Of a stretch of 42,667 bases of DNA, positions 1 to 7,185 are shown in pieces. This DNA is from Bacteroidetes bacterium 46-16 (lineage in GTDB: Bacteria > Bacteroidota > Bacteroidia > Chitinophagales > Chitinophagaceae). The notes beneath the pieces are model-generated. The model made no database searches, was not told the origin of the DNA, and saw only the letters and a list, made by a program, of their open reading frames with translations. Numbering within the stretch: position 1 is the stretch's first letter; each line of letters opens with the position of its first letter. The stretch spans positions 1-42,667 of the forward strand of contig MKUN01000050.1 of assembly GCA_001897835.1 (NCBI GenBank). Reading direction: 5' to 3'. The position numbers were made by a program, and so were the translations under genes.

Positions 1-500
1 TGGGGGAAGTCGGCGGGGTTGTAGTATTGGTCGGCATCGTACTCGAACTCGTAGGGCTCGGCTCCTTTTTTGCGGGGGGCGTGAAGGTATTCATCGATAA
101 AATCGGTGAAGTAAATGGCTGCATCTTTATTGCGCTGCTCGAGCCAGCCTACAAAGTTCATCATGGCCTGGGCGCTTTCGCCACGGGATACATTGAGCTT
201 TACGCGGGGTATGCAGAAGATAAGTTTGCGCAAGGTCTCGGCCTCAGCCTTGGTGGGGTAGCGCTCCTCGAAGGGGCGGTTCTTGATGGTCCAGTTGAGG
301 TGTGAAATGTGGTTATAGATATCGTCCACTATTTGCGCAGGCATAAGCCTTGATGTGGCTTTGAGGGTCTTCCAGTTGCCCTGTTTCATCCACTCATATA
401 CGGTGCGGCTGCTGACGCCTGCACGCTCCGCTATCTGCTGCTGTGTAAGGTTGGTGTGGAAATAGAGGTTGTAGGCGGTGTCCCTTGGATCCGTTCTCAT
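1..500 (-). CDS. Partial HTH protein, possibly phage terminase small-subunit-like
   Basis: The minus strand is open from an ATG at 500 to the window edge, about 166 residues, so the C-terminus is missing. Residues about 15-40 form a helix-turn-helix of the kind LTQQQIAERAGVSSRTVYEW, followed by a Trp/Lys-rich stretch and a long helical, charged region. This layout recalls the N-terminal DNA-binding domain of phage terminase small subunits (gpP-like) and some mobile-element regulators, but no catalytic motif is visible, so the function is inferred only. A good promoter lies just upstream (542-573). Base composition is high in G+C and differs sharply from the AT-rich cassette to its right. The plus-strand reading of 27-305 is a shadow. 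Confidence 0.6.
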   Translation of the reverse strand, partial: MRTDPRDTAYNLYFHTNLTQQQIAERAGVSSRTVYEWMKQGNWKTLKATSRLMPAQIVDDIYNHISHLNWTIKNRPFEERYPTKAEAETLRKLIFCIPRVKLNVSRGESAQAMMNFVGWLEQRNKDAAIYFTDFIDEYLHAPRKKGAEPYEFEYDADQYYNPADFP

Positions 501-541
501 AGTTGAATAGTATTTAAGGCTTAAAAATGTCTTTTTTGATA

Positions 542-573
542 CAAAGGTAAGATGGTGGGTAGGGGTAGAGCAA
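542..573 (-). promoter_or_regulatory. Bacteroidota-type promoter for the partial HTH gene
   Basis: On the minus strand TTG (573-571), 21 bp, then TACCTTTG (549-542) fits the Bacteroidota consensus TTG-N19-21-TAnnTTTG. Transcription would start near 536, leaving a leader of roughly 35 nt before the ATG at 500. Confidence 0.6.
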
Positions 574-660
574 ATGATCATATCCACATGATGGACACAT
601 TTGGCTTAATTAGGCTGTGGTACATGTGCTGCCAGTCAGAGACTTTCGTTTTTATTGGAA

Positions 661-693
661 GATTTAAGTCATCCTGAAGGAAGACTTAAACCA
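661..693. repeat. REP-like hairpin repeat, left copy
   Basis: GATTTAAGTC at 661-670 can pair with GACTTAAACC at 683-692 (one G-T wobble) around an 11-12 nt loop. Short outer arms ATTGG (654-658) and CCAAT (691-695) extend it. Its reverse complement matches 3810-3841 almost throughout, with one single-base gap and a few loop differences. The two copies therefore flank the PIN-RT cassette in inverted orientation. Confidence 0.7.
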
Positions 694-730
694 ATGGGAA
701 AAATTGCAGATTTGATGCAAATATTTTTTC

Positions 731-760
731 AAAAAATCAACGTGAAAAACACGGTTTTTT
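731..760. other. AT-rich hairpin, terminator-like or part of a small RNA
   Basis: A six-A run (731-736) faces a six-T run (755-760), enclosing CGTG (741-744), five A and CACG (750-753). Read on the plus strand this is a short stem followed by a T tract, like a weak intrinsic terminator. It could equally be part of a structured RNA upstream of the PIN-RT genes. The stem is short and the region very AT-rich, so chance pairing is possible. Apart from the hairpin at 661-693 and the gene remnant at 807-930, the 501-953 gap shows nothing else clear. Confidence 0.25.
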
Positions 761-806
761 ATTTGAATTTGAAGAATTACATTGGCGTTGTATAATATTT
801 TCATTT

Positions 807-930
807 ATGAAAAAAGGTAGTAGTATTATTGGTTTTGTTATTTCCTGTAGTCGCTTTTTCACAGGAAAGTAAGGTCGGGAATCTCATTTCAAATGAGGTT
901 TATCAATTAAATGGCGGATTGAGGTCGTAA
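807..930 (+). pseudogene. Frameshifted N-terminal remnant of a secreted protein
   Basis: ATG at 807 is followed by a run of six A (810-815). Read straight through, the frame stops at 870-872 after 21 codons. With five A instead, it encodes about 40 residues beginning MKKVVVLLVLLFPVVAFSQ, an excellent Bacteroidota signal peptide with an AFSQ cleavage site, then a short mature part (ESKVGN..., ...VYQLNGG) and a TAA at 928. In the signal-peptide frame a stop (TGA at 808) blocks any upstream start, so the reading needs the A-run slip. The mature part is too short for a typical secreted protein. I infer a truncated, frameshifted remnant left at the cassette boundary; the parent family is not recognised with certainty. 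Confidence 0.55.
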
Positions 931-953
931 CCTTTTAATATTTATGCTGACTT

Positions 954-1718
954 ATGAGAGTATACTTAGATTATAACATTATCGTTTCCATCGAAAGAAA
1001 TGAATTGTCTTTAAAAGACTGCTTAAATCGTATAAATGTGAATGTTGCCGAGATTCCGTATTCATCTGCGCATATTCAAGAGATTGACAATATAGTATTA
1101 GAAGATGAAAATGGAAGAGAAGAATTAATTGCAAAAAAATTAAAAACCGTTGCGGAAATTTCAAACGGTATATATGTCTATCAAGATCTAAAAAACAATC
1201 AAATAGTATTTTTATATAATGACGTATACAGCGCTTTGGAAGCGATTCGAGAAGTGCCCTATGCTAAACCTGTGATGCAGTCGTTTGTTAATTTGATTTC
1301 ATTTGAACAAAAAGAACAGATAAGAACTCATCTAGGAATTGACCCCAAAGTTTTAAATAATTACGATCCTTTGAAAGCTATTGAGCATTTAAATACCAGT
1401 TTAGAAAAGGATGGATACTCATTTATGGGTTTGATAGATTTAGCATTCCAATTTCATCCTGATGGAAAAACGTTTGGTATCCATAATCGGATTGCGGCCA
1501 TCTACGAGCTATTAGATTTCCTAGGCTATTGGAAAGATGCTGAAACTGATAAATCAAACTATGCTAGACTATGGGATGCTAATCATGCTTTTTATGCGTC
1601 TAATTGTGATTATTTTATTTCGGATGATAAGAGAAATCGCAATAAAGCAATTGTTGCGTATGAAATACTTGGTATTACAACTAAAATCACTTCTTCCAAA
1701 GGCAAAATTTTTAATTAG
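954..1718 (+). CDS. PIN-like nuclease of a two-gene RT cassette
   Basis: 254 residues, starting at an ATG with no clear ribosome binding site. The N-terminus (VYLDYNIIVSIE, D6), E43 in HIQEIDN, and the C-terminal block WDANHAFYASNCDYFISDDKR (D208, H211, D224/D225) match the order of the acidic quartet of PIN-domain metal-dependent RNases (VapC-like fold). The protein is about twice the size of a VapC toxin; residues 60-200 form a mostly helical insert. No antitoxin-sized partner is present: the next gene, 32 bp downstream on the same strand, is the reverse transcriptase, so the two probably form one operon. G+C is about one third, far below valS and the genes after it, which suggests horizontal transfer. 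Cleavage of RNA is family knowledge; involvement in phage defence is inference from the RT partner. Confidence 0.7.
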   Translation: MRVYLDYNIIVSIERNELSLKDCLNRINVNVAEIPYSSAHIQEIDNIVLEDENGREELIAKKLKTVAEISNGIYVYQDLKNNQIVFLYNDVYSALEAIREVPYAKPVMQSFVNLISFEQKEQIRTHLGIDPKVLNNYDPLKAIEHLNTSLEKDGYSFMGLIDLAFQFHPDGKTFGIHNRIAAIYELLDFLGYWKDAETDKSNYARLWDANHAFYASNCDYFISDDKRNRNKAIVAYEILGITTKITSSKGKIFN

Positions 1719-1750
1719 TTAAATCATAAGCTGCTTTAAAATTATATTTA

Positions 1751-3772
1751 ATGAACTTAACTGATTTATTGAACAAAGGTTATTTTCCCAAAGAACTACC
1801 GCCCTGTTTTACTACAACAGAATTTGCTAGCAAGTTTGCTCAAGTTAATATTGATTTATTAGCAAATGAAGCGAATGCATTATCAGTAGTCCTGCAAAAA
1901 ATTCAAAACAATCGTGTACTCAGCCAACCTACTAAGGACGAGGAAAAGGCAAGAGCTAAACAAACGTTCAAAAACAGATTGAAATTCTCTGATTGTGTTC
2001 AATTTACAATACCTAAAGTCGGATTAACTAGAAATACAATTAAAATCCCCAACCCTTTGCATCAAGGCAAGCTATCTGAATGCATAGTGTCAAATTACAA
2101 TAGCATTGAAAGACTATTTGGTGAATCTAATTTATCTACGACAAAGCCGATCATTGAGACAGCACACGGAGAAGGAAAGAGAGCGGTAACGCACGAAAAC
2201 TATGGTTATTTTAAAGAACAAAGCATTATCAAGTCATTTAGTTATCCGGTTTATCTTAAAACGGACATCGCAAAGTTTTATAGTTCAATTTATACGCACA
2301 CGGTTCCTTGGGTGACATTTGGAGGGAAAGATAGATACAAAAGGAATAGAGACCTACATAAATCAGATATAAATAAAGTTACGTCAATTTATGGAGATTC
2401 TATTGATGACGCGCTGACGTGGTGTCAAAATCAACAGACAATGGGTATTCCAATTGGGCCTGATTCCTCGTTGATAGTGGCAGAAATAATCGCTTGCCAC
2501 ATCGATAAGCTTTTAGAGGGCCATCTAAAAAGGAAAAAGATAGATTGGATTGGATTTCGTTATTATGATGATTACTCCATGTTTTTCCATTCAGAGTTAG
2601 ACGCGCAGACCGCGTTGTCTGAATTAAGAAATGTGCTAGCTGACTTTGAGCTTAAAATTAATGACGAGAAGACGGTTATTGGCATTTCTGCTAATGAACT
2701 GGAGAAGGATTGGGCGTTGGCTTTAAAATCATTTTTTTTTAGACCGGCGGAATCAGATCAAAGAGAGGACATTTGGAGTTTCTTTTCAATCGCTTTTAAG
2801 TATGCAAAGGAATATCCCAAAGAAAGTGTGCTCAAACTTGCACTGAATAAATTCACCTTTGTTCGTATTGAAAAGGAAAATTGGGACTTTTTTGAATCAT
2901 TGCTGTTTCGACTTGGTTTAACAGAACCATCGTCTTTGAGTAAACTTTCAAAGATTTTAATATCGTATAGCACCTTAGTTAACAAGAAAAAATTAAAAAT
3001 ATTTTGCTATGAGTTGATTAATCGGCATGCTGCAAAGTCAAATGACTACGAGTTGACTTGGGCCGTATGGCTTCTAAAAGAATTCGAGTTATTTCCAACA
3101 AAAGAAATCTATACCGCAATATTTAAAAGTAAAAGTGTTTGTGCGAGCTTAATTGCACTAGAGTTGTTAAGTCAAAACACTTCAATTAAAACTTTTGACT
3201 ATTCAGATTTAGAAAAGTTATTCACGATAGAAAACCTAAACAAGCAATTTTGGCTACTCATATACGAATGTATTTATAAGCAGTGGTTACGACATGTCAT
3301 CCCATCAACTATCGTTACAAACCATTTTTATTTTAACACTTTAAAAAAGAATAATGTATTTTTTTATGATGAAAGTAAAAAAATCGAACCTTTAAGCATC
3401 GAGAAATCATATTTTGATAAAATTGAAAGAAAAATTTCTCAAGTGGATAAATATATAAAAGATAATCCTTTTCAAAATAGAATGATAAAATCCCAAATTA
3501 AGACGCTTTCAAGCTTGCTTCTAATAGGCAAAAATAAAAATTTGGTCAATCGAGAGGATATTCAGAAAATATTAGAGTCATCTGACCGTTTAATAAAAAA
3601 AATTATTCACGAACTTGATGAACTCAGAATTAAGCAAATTGAATTTGATGATAAAAGAATTTATTTCGCTTTAGGTAAACGCATGGAAGAGTTGAATATA
3701 TTAACTGCAAAAGAAATGAATCTTCAGACAAAAGAGGACAACGAGCTATTATTTGATCCGGAATACGAATAG
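1751..3772 (+). CDS. Reverse transcriptase, Abi/UG antiviral type, with helical C-terminal domain
   Basis: 673 residues. RT palm motifs are intact: motif A LKTDIAKFYSSIY (D172), motif B QTMGIPIGPDSS (229-240), motif C RYYDDY (D273, D274) and motif D LKINDEKT (301-308). The N-terminus GYFPKELPP...F is a signature I associate with Abi/UG-class bacterial RTs. No maturase or HNH domain (group II intron), no fused Cas1 and no recognisable retron msr-msd are seen. From residue 335 to the end the chain is a long series of amphipathic helices, consistent with the HEAT-like alpha-repeat region known in AbiA, AbiK and Abi-P2 RTs, some of which make untemplated or protein-primed DNA. It is AT-rich like the PIN gene 32 bp upstream, and inverted hairpin repeats flank the pair. 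An antiviral role is inference; I cannot assign a named DRT/UG subtype. Confidence 0.85.
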   Translation: MNLTDLLNKGYFPKELPPCFTTTEFASKFAQVNIDLLANEANALSVVLQKIQNNRVLSQPTKDEEKARAKQTFKNRLKFSDCVQFTIPKVGLTRNTIKIPNPLHQGKLSECIVSNYNSIERLFGESNLSTTKPIIETAHGEGKRAVTHENYGYFKEQSIIKSFSYPVYLKTDIAKFYSSIYTHTVPWVTFGGKDRYKRNRDLHKSDINKVTSIYGDSIDDALTWCQNQQTMGIPIGPDSSLIVAEIIACHIDKLLEGHLKRKKIDWIGFRYYDDYSMFFHSELDAQTALSELRNVLADFELKINDEKTVIGISANELEKDWALALKSFFFRPAESDQREDIWSFFSIAFKYAKEYPKESVLKLALNKFTFVRIEKENWDFFESLLFRLGLTEPSSLSKLSKILISYSTLVNKKKLKIFCYELINRHAAKSNDYELTWAVWLLKEFELFPTKEIYTAIFKSKSVCASLIALELLSQNTSIKTFDYSDLEKLFTIENLNKQFWLLIYECIYKQWLRHVIPSTIVTNHFYFNTLKKNNVFFYDESKKIEPLSIEKSYFDKIERKISQVDKYIKDNPFQNRMIKSQIKTLSSLLLIGKNKNLVNREDIQKILESSDRLIKKIIHELDELRIKQIEFDDKRIYFALGKRMEELNILTAKEMNLQTKEDNELLFDPEYE

Positions 3773-3790
3773 GTTATTATACATTCCCAG

Positions 3791-3823
3791 CTGGTTTAAG
3801 TCTCCAAACTGGTTTAAGTCTCC
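3791..3823 (+). repeat. Perfect 15-bp direct repeat, period 18
   Basis: CTGGTTTAAGTCTCC occurs at 3791-3805 and again at 3809-3823, separated by AAA. The second copy is the left arm of the right-hand REP-like hairpin (3810-3841), so the boundary of the cassette carries an extra half-repeat. Confidence 0.8.
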
Positions 3824-3841
3824 TTTAGGGCGACTTAAATC
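3810..3841. repeat. REP-like hairpin repeat, right copy
   Basis: GGTTTAAGTC (3811-3820) pairs with GACTTAAATC (3832-3841), again with one wobble, around TCCTTTAGGGC. It is the inverted partner of 661-693. The arms are nearly identical and only the loop differs. Confidence 0.7.
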
Positions 3842-3863
3842 AAACAAGTAAACATCCCCCTGA

Positions 3864-3880
3864 CCCCCTTGCCAAGGGGG
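3864..3880. terminator. Hairpin between the RT gene and valS
   Basis: CCCCCTT (3864-3870) and AAGGGGG (3874-3880) form a perfect 7-bp stem with a GCC loop. It lacks a strong T tract, so it may be a weak terminator or a common Bacteroidota intergenic palindrome. It overlaps the -33 element of the valS promoter. Confidence 0.45.
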
Positions 3881-3897
3881 AATTTCGTTTATCTTTG
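3869..3897 (+). promoter_or_regulatory. valS promoter
   Basis: TTG (3869-3871), 18 bp, then TATCTTTG (3890-3897) followed by C closely fits the Bacteroidota vegetative promoter. The start site would be near 3903, giving a leader of about 27 nt before the valS ATG. Confidence 0.7.
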
Positions 3898-3929
3898 CAA
3901 ACCTTATAACGAAGTACTATAATACAACA

Positions 3930-6569
3930 ATGGAATTAGCTAAGAATTTTCAACACAGGGAGGCTGAACAGCACTGGTATGAGCATTGGAACAATTCGGG
4001 ATACTTTAAGAGTGTGCCCGATGAACGCCCGCCTTATACCGTGGTCATTCCGCCGCCCAACGTAACTGGTGTGCTGCACATGGGCCATGCGCTCAATGAT
4101 ACCGTGCAGGATATACTGCTGCGCCGTGCTAAGATGCTTGGTTACAATACCTGCTGGGTACCCGGCACCGACCATGCCTCCATTGCTACCGAGGCCAAGG
4201 TGGTGGGCATGCTGCGGGAAAAGGGCATCGATAAGAAAAGCCTGAGCAGGGAAAAATTCCTGGAATATGCCTGGGAGTGGAAGGAGAAGTACGGGGGCAT
4301 CATCCTGCAGCAGCTCAAAAAGCTGGGCTGCGCGCTGGACTGGGACCGTACGGCCTTCACCATGGATGAGAACTACTATGCTGCCGTTATCCGTGTGTTC
4401 AACGAGCTGTATAACAAGGGCTATATCTACCGGGGGGTGAAGATGATCAACTGGGACCCTAAGGCGAAGACAGCCCTCAGCGATGAGGAGGTGATCTTTA
4501 AGCCCACCAACTCGAAGCTCTACTATGTGCGCTACAAGCTGGATACCGATAAAGAGGAGTACATCACCATTGCCACGGTGCGCCCCGAGACCATACTGGG
4601 CGATACCGCCATATGCGTGCATCCCGACGATCCGCGCTATGCGCATCTTAAGGGGGCTTATGCCTTCGTACCGCTTATCAATAGGCGCATACCGATAATA
4701 TTCGACGACTATATTGATATAGAATTTGGTACGGGTGCTTTGAAGGTGACGCCCGCGCATGATATCAACGATTACAACCTGGGCCTGAAACACAAGCTGC
4801 CCGTAGTGGACACGCTGAACGAGGATGGCACCATGAGCCCCGCCGCGCAATTGTATGTGGGCGAGGACAGGTTCGTGGTACGGAAGAAGATAGTAGAGGC
4901 CCTGCGCGAGAGCGGCAACCTGGTAAAGGAAGAGGAGTATGCCAACCAGGTGGGCTATAGCGAGCGCACCAGCGAGGTGATAGAGCCGCGCCTGAGCATG
5001 CAGTGGTGGTGCAATATGCAGGAGATGGCAAAGCCGGCACTGGAGAAGGTGATGGACGATACCATAGAGTTCCACCCCGCAAAGTTCAAGAACCTGTACC
5101 GGCACTGGATGGAGAATATCAAGGACTGGTGCATCAGCCGCCAGCTATGGTGGGGTCAGCGCATACCTGCCTGGTACGATAGCGAGGGCGATATGTACGT
5201 GGCGCAGGATGCGGCACAGGCAAGGGAAAAATACTTTGCCGCCAAGCCGATACTGGCAGAAAAAGAACCCGAACTGAGGCAGGACGAGGATGTGCTCGAT
5301 ACCTGGTTCAGCAGCTGGCTGTGGCCCATGGAAGTCTTCGACTGGAACAGGAACCCCGGCAACCCCGAACTGAAATATTATTATCCTACCAATACACTGG
5401 TTACCGCACCGGAGATCATTTTCTTCTGGGTGGCGCGTATGATCATGGCGGGCTACGAGTTCATGGACCAGAAGCCTTTTGATAAGGTGTATTTCACAGG
5501 TATAGTGCGCGATAAGCAGGGTCGCAAGATGAGTAAGTCACTGGGTAACTCGCCCGACCTGCTGCAACTGATAGAAGACTTTGGCGCGGATGCGGTACGC
5601 TTCAGCGTAATGATATCGAGCCCGGCGGGTAACGACCTGCTTTGGGACGAAAGCCAGATGGAACAGGGCCGCAACTTCTGCAACAAGATGTGGAATGCCC
5701 TGAAGCTGGTGAAGGGCTGGGAAGGCCGTGTGACCGATAAGGTGGAGGACAGCAATGTGCGCTTTGCCATAGACTGGATGGAGCAAAGGCTGAACCTCGT
5801 ATCGGGCGAGATAACGGAGCTCTTTAAAGACTTCCGCCTGAGCGAAGGGCTGAAGACCATCTATTCGCTGATCTGGAACGACTTTTGCTCCTGGTACCTG
5901 GAGTGGGTGAAGCCGGCTATGGATGCGCCCATATCGCAGCACGTGTATGAGCGTACCGTGGCCCTATATGAAAGGTTGCTGCAATTGCTGCACCCGTATA
6001 TGCCCTTCATTACGGAAGAGATATACCATGCACTGCATGAGCGCGCAGCGGGCGATGATTTGATACTAAAGCCGCTGGATGCTGTTGCTGAAGCCAATAA
6101 GGAAGTGCTGAAGTATGGCGATATGCTGCAGGAGCTGATCACTGCGATACGTGATACCCGCAACAAGAACCAGCTGAAGCCGAAGGACAGCATAAGCCTC
6201 TGGATCGATACGCAGCATCATGCGTTTTACGAGGCCACGCAGGCGATATTGGTAAGGCAGGTGAATGCGGAGCATATCGGTTTTACCAATGAGGCCAAAC
6301 AGGGCTGTATCGCCATAGTGGTGCAGACCGATAAGCTGTATATCGAAGCCAGGACCGCGGCGGGCATGGATACCGGGGTGCAGAAAGAGGCTTTGCAAAA
6401 AGACCTTGAGTACCTGAAGGGTTTCCTCGCCAGCGTGGATAAAAAGCTGGGGAATGAAAAATTTGTGGCCAATGCGAAGCCCGAGGTAATAGCTAATGAA
6501 CAGAAGAAGAAAGACGATGCACTGGCCAAGATAAAGACCATAGAGGAGAGTTTGGCCTTGATAGGTTAA
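3930..6569 (+). CDS. valS: Valyl-tRNA synthetase
   Basis: 879 residues, complete. This class I synthetase charges tRNA-Val in the cytoplasm. The HIGH-type motif is HMGH at residues 50-53 after PPPNVTG, and the KMSKS motif lies at 533-537 (GRKMSKSLGNSPD). The CP1 editing domain lies between them (TVRPETILGDTA, residues about 216-227), the tRNA anticodon-binding domain follows, and the C-terminal 65 residues form the Lys/Glu-rich coiled coil typical of ValRS. The start at 3930 fits the promoter at 3869-3897. It is the first core gene after the accessory region and has much higher G+C than the cassette. The long antisense open frames inside it are shadows. Confidence 0.98.
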   Translation: MELAKNFQHREAEQHWYEHWNNSGYFKSVPDERPPYTVVIPPPNVTGVLHMGHALNDTVQDILLRRAKMLGYNTCWVPGTDHASIATEAKVVGMLREKGIDKKSLSREKFLEYAWEWKEKYGGIILQQLKKLGCALDWDRTAFTMDENYYAAVIRVFNELYNKGYIYRGVKMINWDPKAKTALSDEEVIFKPTNSKLYYVRYKLDTDKEEYITIATVRPETILGDTAICVHPDDPRYAHLKGAYAFVPLINRRIPIIFDDYIDIEFGTGALKVTPAHDINDYNLGLKHKLPVVDTLNEDGTMSPAAQLYVGEDRFVVRKKIVEALRESGNLVKEEEYANQVGYSERTSEVIEPRLSMQWWCNMQEMAKPALEKVMDDTIEFHPAKFKNLYRHWMENIKDWCISRQLWWGQRIPAWYDSEGDMYVAQDAAQAREKYFAAKPILAEKEPELRQDEDVLDTWFSSWLWPMEVFDWNRNPGNPELKYYYPTNTLVTAPEIIFFWVARMIMAGYEFMDQKPFDKVYFTGIVRDKQGRKMSKSLGNSPDLLQLIEDFGADAVRFSVMISSPAGNDLLWDESQMEQGRNFCNKMWNALKLVKGWEGRVTDKVEDSNVRFAIDWMEQRLNLVSGEITELFKDFRLSEGLKTIYSLIWNDFCSWYLEWVKPAMDAPISQHVYERTVALYERLLQLLHPYMPFITEEIYHALHERAAGDDLILKPLDAVAEANKEVLKYGDMLQELITAIRDTRNKNQLKPKDSISLWIDTQHHAFYEATQAILVRQVNAEHIGFTNEAKQGCIAIVVQTDKLYIEARTAAGMDTGVQKEALQKDLEYLKGFLASVDKKLGNEKFVANAKPEVIANEQKKKDDALAKIKTIEESLALIG

Positions 6570-6576
6570 TTCATCG

Positions 6577-6604
6577 GTTGATAAGTTGATCGGTTGATCG
6601 GTTT
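6577..6604 (+). repeat. Short 8-bp tandem repeat after valS
   Basis: GTTGATAA, GTTGATCG, GTTGATCG and a degenerate GTTT unit follow each other at 8-bp steps from 6577. Low-complexity intergenic sequence with no evident function. Confidence 0.6.
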
Positions 6605-6683
6605 GGGGGGCATGTATAAAATATTTTTAAGGGCTGAGAGTTTATTATTGTTTTAACTTTTTGCTTGCTATATTTAAGGTTTG

Positions 6684-7181
6684 ATGTTGCGCTGGGGAAA
6701 TATGATATTGGTGTTACTGCTGCTTTGTTTTGCGGCAGGGCTTAATGCGCAGGGCATTAAGAAACCCGATGATGGTAAAAAGCCGGCGAAGAAGGATACT
6801 TCCTCTGTGCCTTATATACCGGTGTACCTGGGCCATTCCGATAAGCGCGGCGGCCTCATTTCAAAATCCGATTTCGATATGCTGTTGAAGCAGGGTATCT
6901 CTTCGCGTGATTCGTCGGGCAATGAGTTCAATATCGTAGGCTTTACTTTTTCGTATGTGCAGCGCAATCTCTATGAAGATTCGGTGGGCAGGCTGATGAT
7001 CGTTCCTGATTATCTCTCGGAATATTGTACCGGCGATACCTTAACACCTGCTGTATCAAACAATATTTACGCTATTACCAAGCAGAGCGATACTGCGTAC
7101 TTCGATGATATATTGCTGCGCCGCCGCAAAGACGGTATGGGTGCCTATGGCAAAGGCATGAAGTTCATACTCACCAAATAA
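6684..7181 (+). CDS. Small secreted protein with GldM C-terminal-like domain
   Basis: About 165 residues. The N-terminus is a signal peptide ending in LNAQ; the start could be the ATG at 6684 or the one at 6702, which gives a cleaner MILVLLLLCF signal. The mature part (GGLISKSDF..., IVGFTFSYV near the middle, then YFDDILLRRRKDGMG...GMKFILTK) follows the pattern of the C-terminal domain of GldM, the periplasmic T9SS/gliding motor stalk: a GG-I-SK-xF opening, a VVSF-type strand, and a YIEDI-xA-xxPDG-like end. The N-terminal TM helix and long stalk of GldM are missing, so this is a stand-alone domain whose role is unknown. Periplasmic or outer-membrane-associated location is inferred. Confidence 0.6.
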   Translation: MLRWGNMILVLLLLCFAAGLNAQGIKKPDDGKKPAKKDTSSVPYIPVYLGHSDKRGGLISKSDFDMLLKQGISSRDSSGNEFNIVGFTFSYVQRNLYEDSVGRLMIVPDYLSEYCTGDTLTPAVSNNIYAITKQSDTAYFDDILLRRRKDGMGAYGKGMKFILTK

Positions 7182-7185
7182 AAGG

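Noticed and set aside
27-305. 92-residue plus-strand open frame
   Set aside because: It is antisense to the minus-strand HTH gene, which has coherent protein features and a promoter.
791-796. TATAAT as a strong promoter for the PIN gene
   Set aside because: The sequence is very AT-rich and this phylum uses TAnnTTTG promoters, so it is listed only as a weak possibility in the findings.
1751-3772. Group II intron or retron RT
   Set aside because: No maturase X or HNH domain and no flanking intron domain V/VI or msr-msd structure seen; the N-terminal GYFPKELPP signature and the helical tail point to Abi/UG RTs.
3936-5105. 389-residue antisense open frame inside valS
   Set aside because: The valS frame has all synthetase motifs, and the antisense frame follows the codon bias of its complement without any domain.
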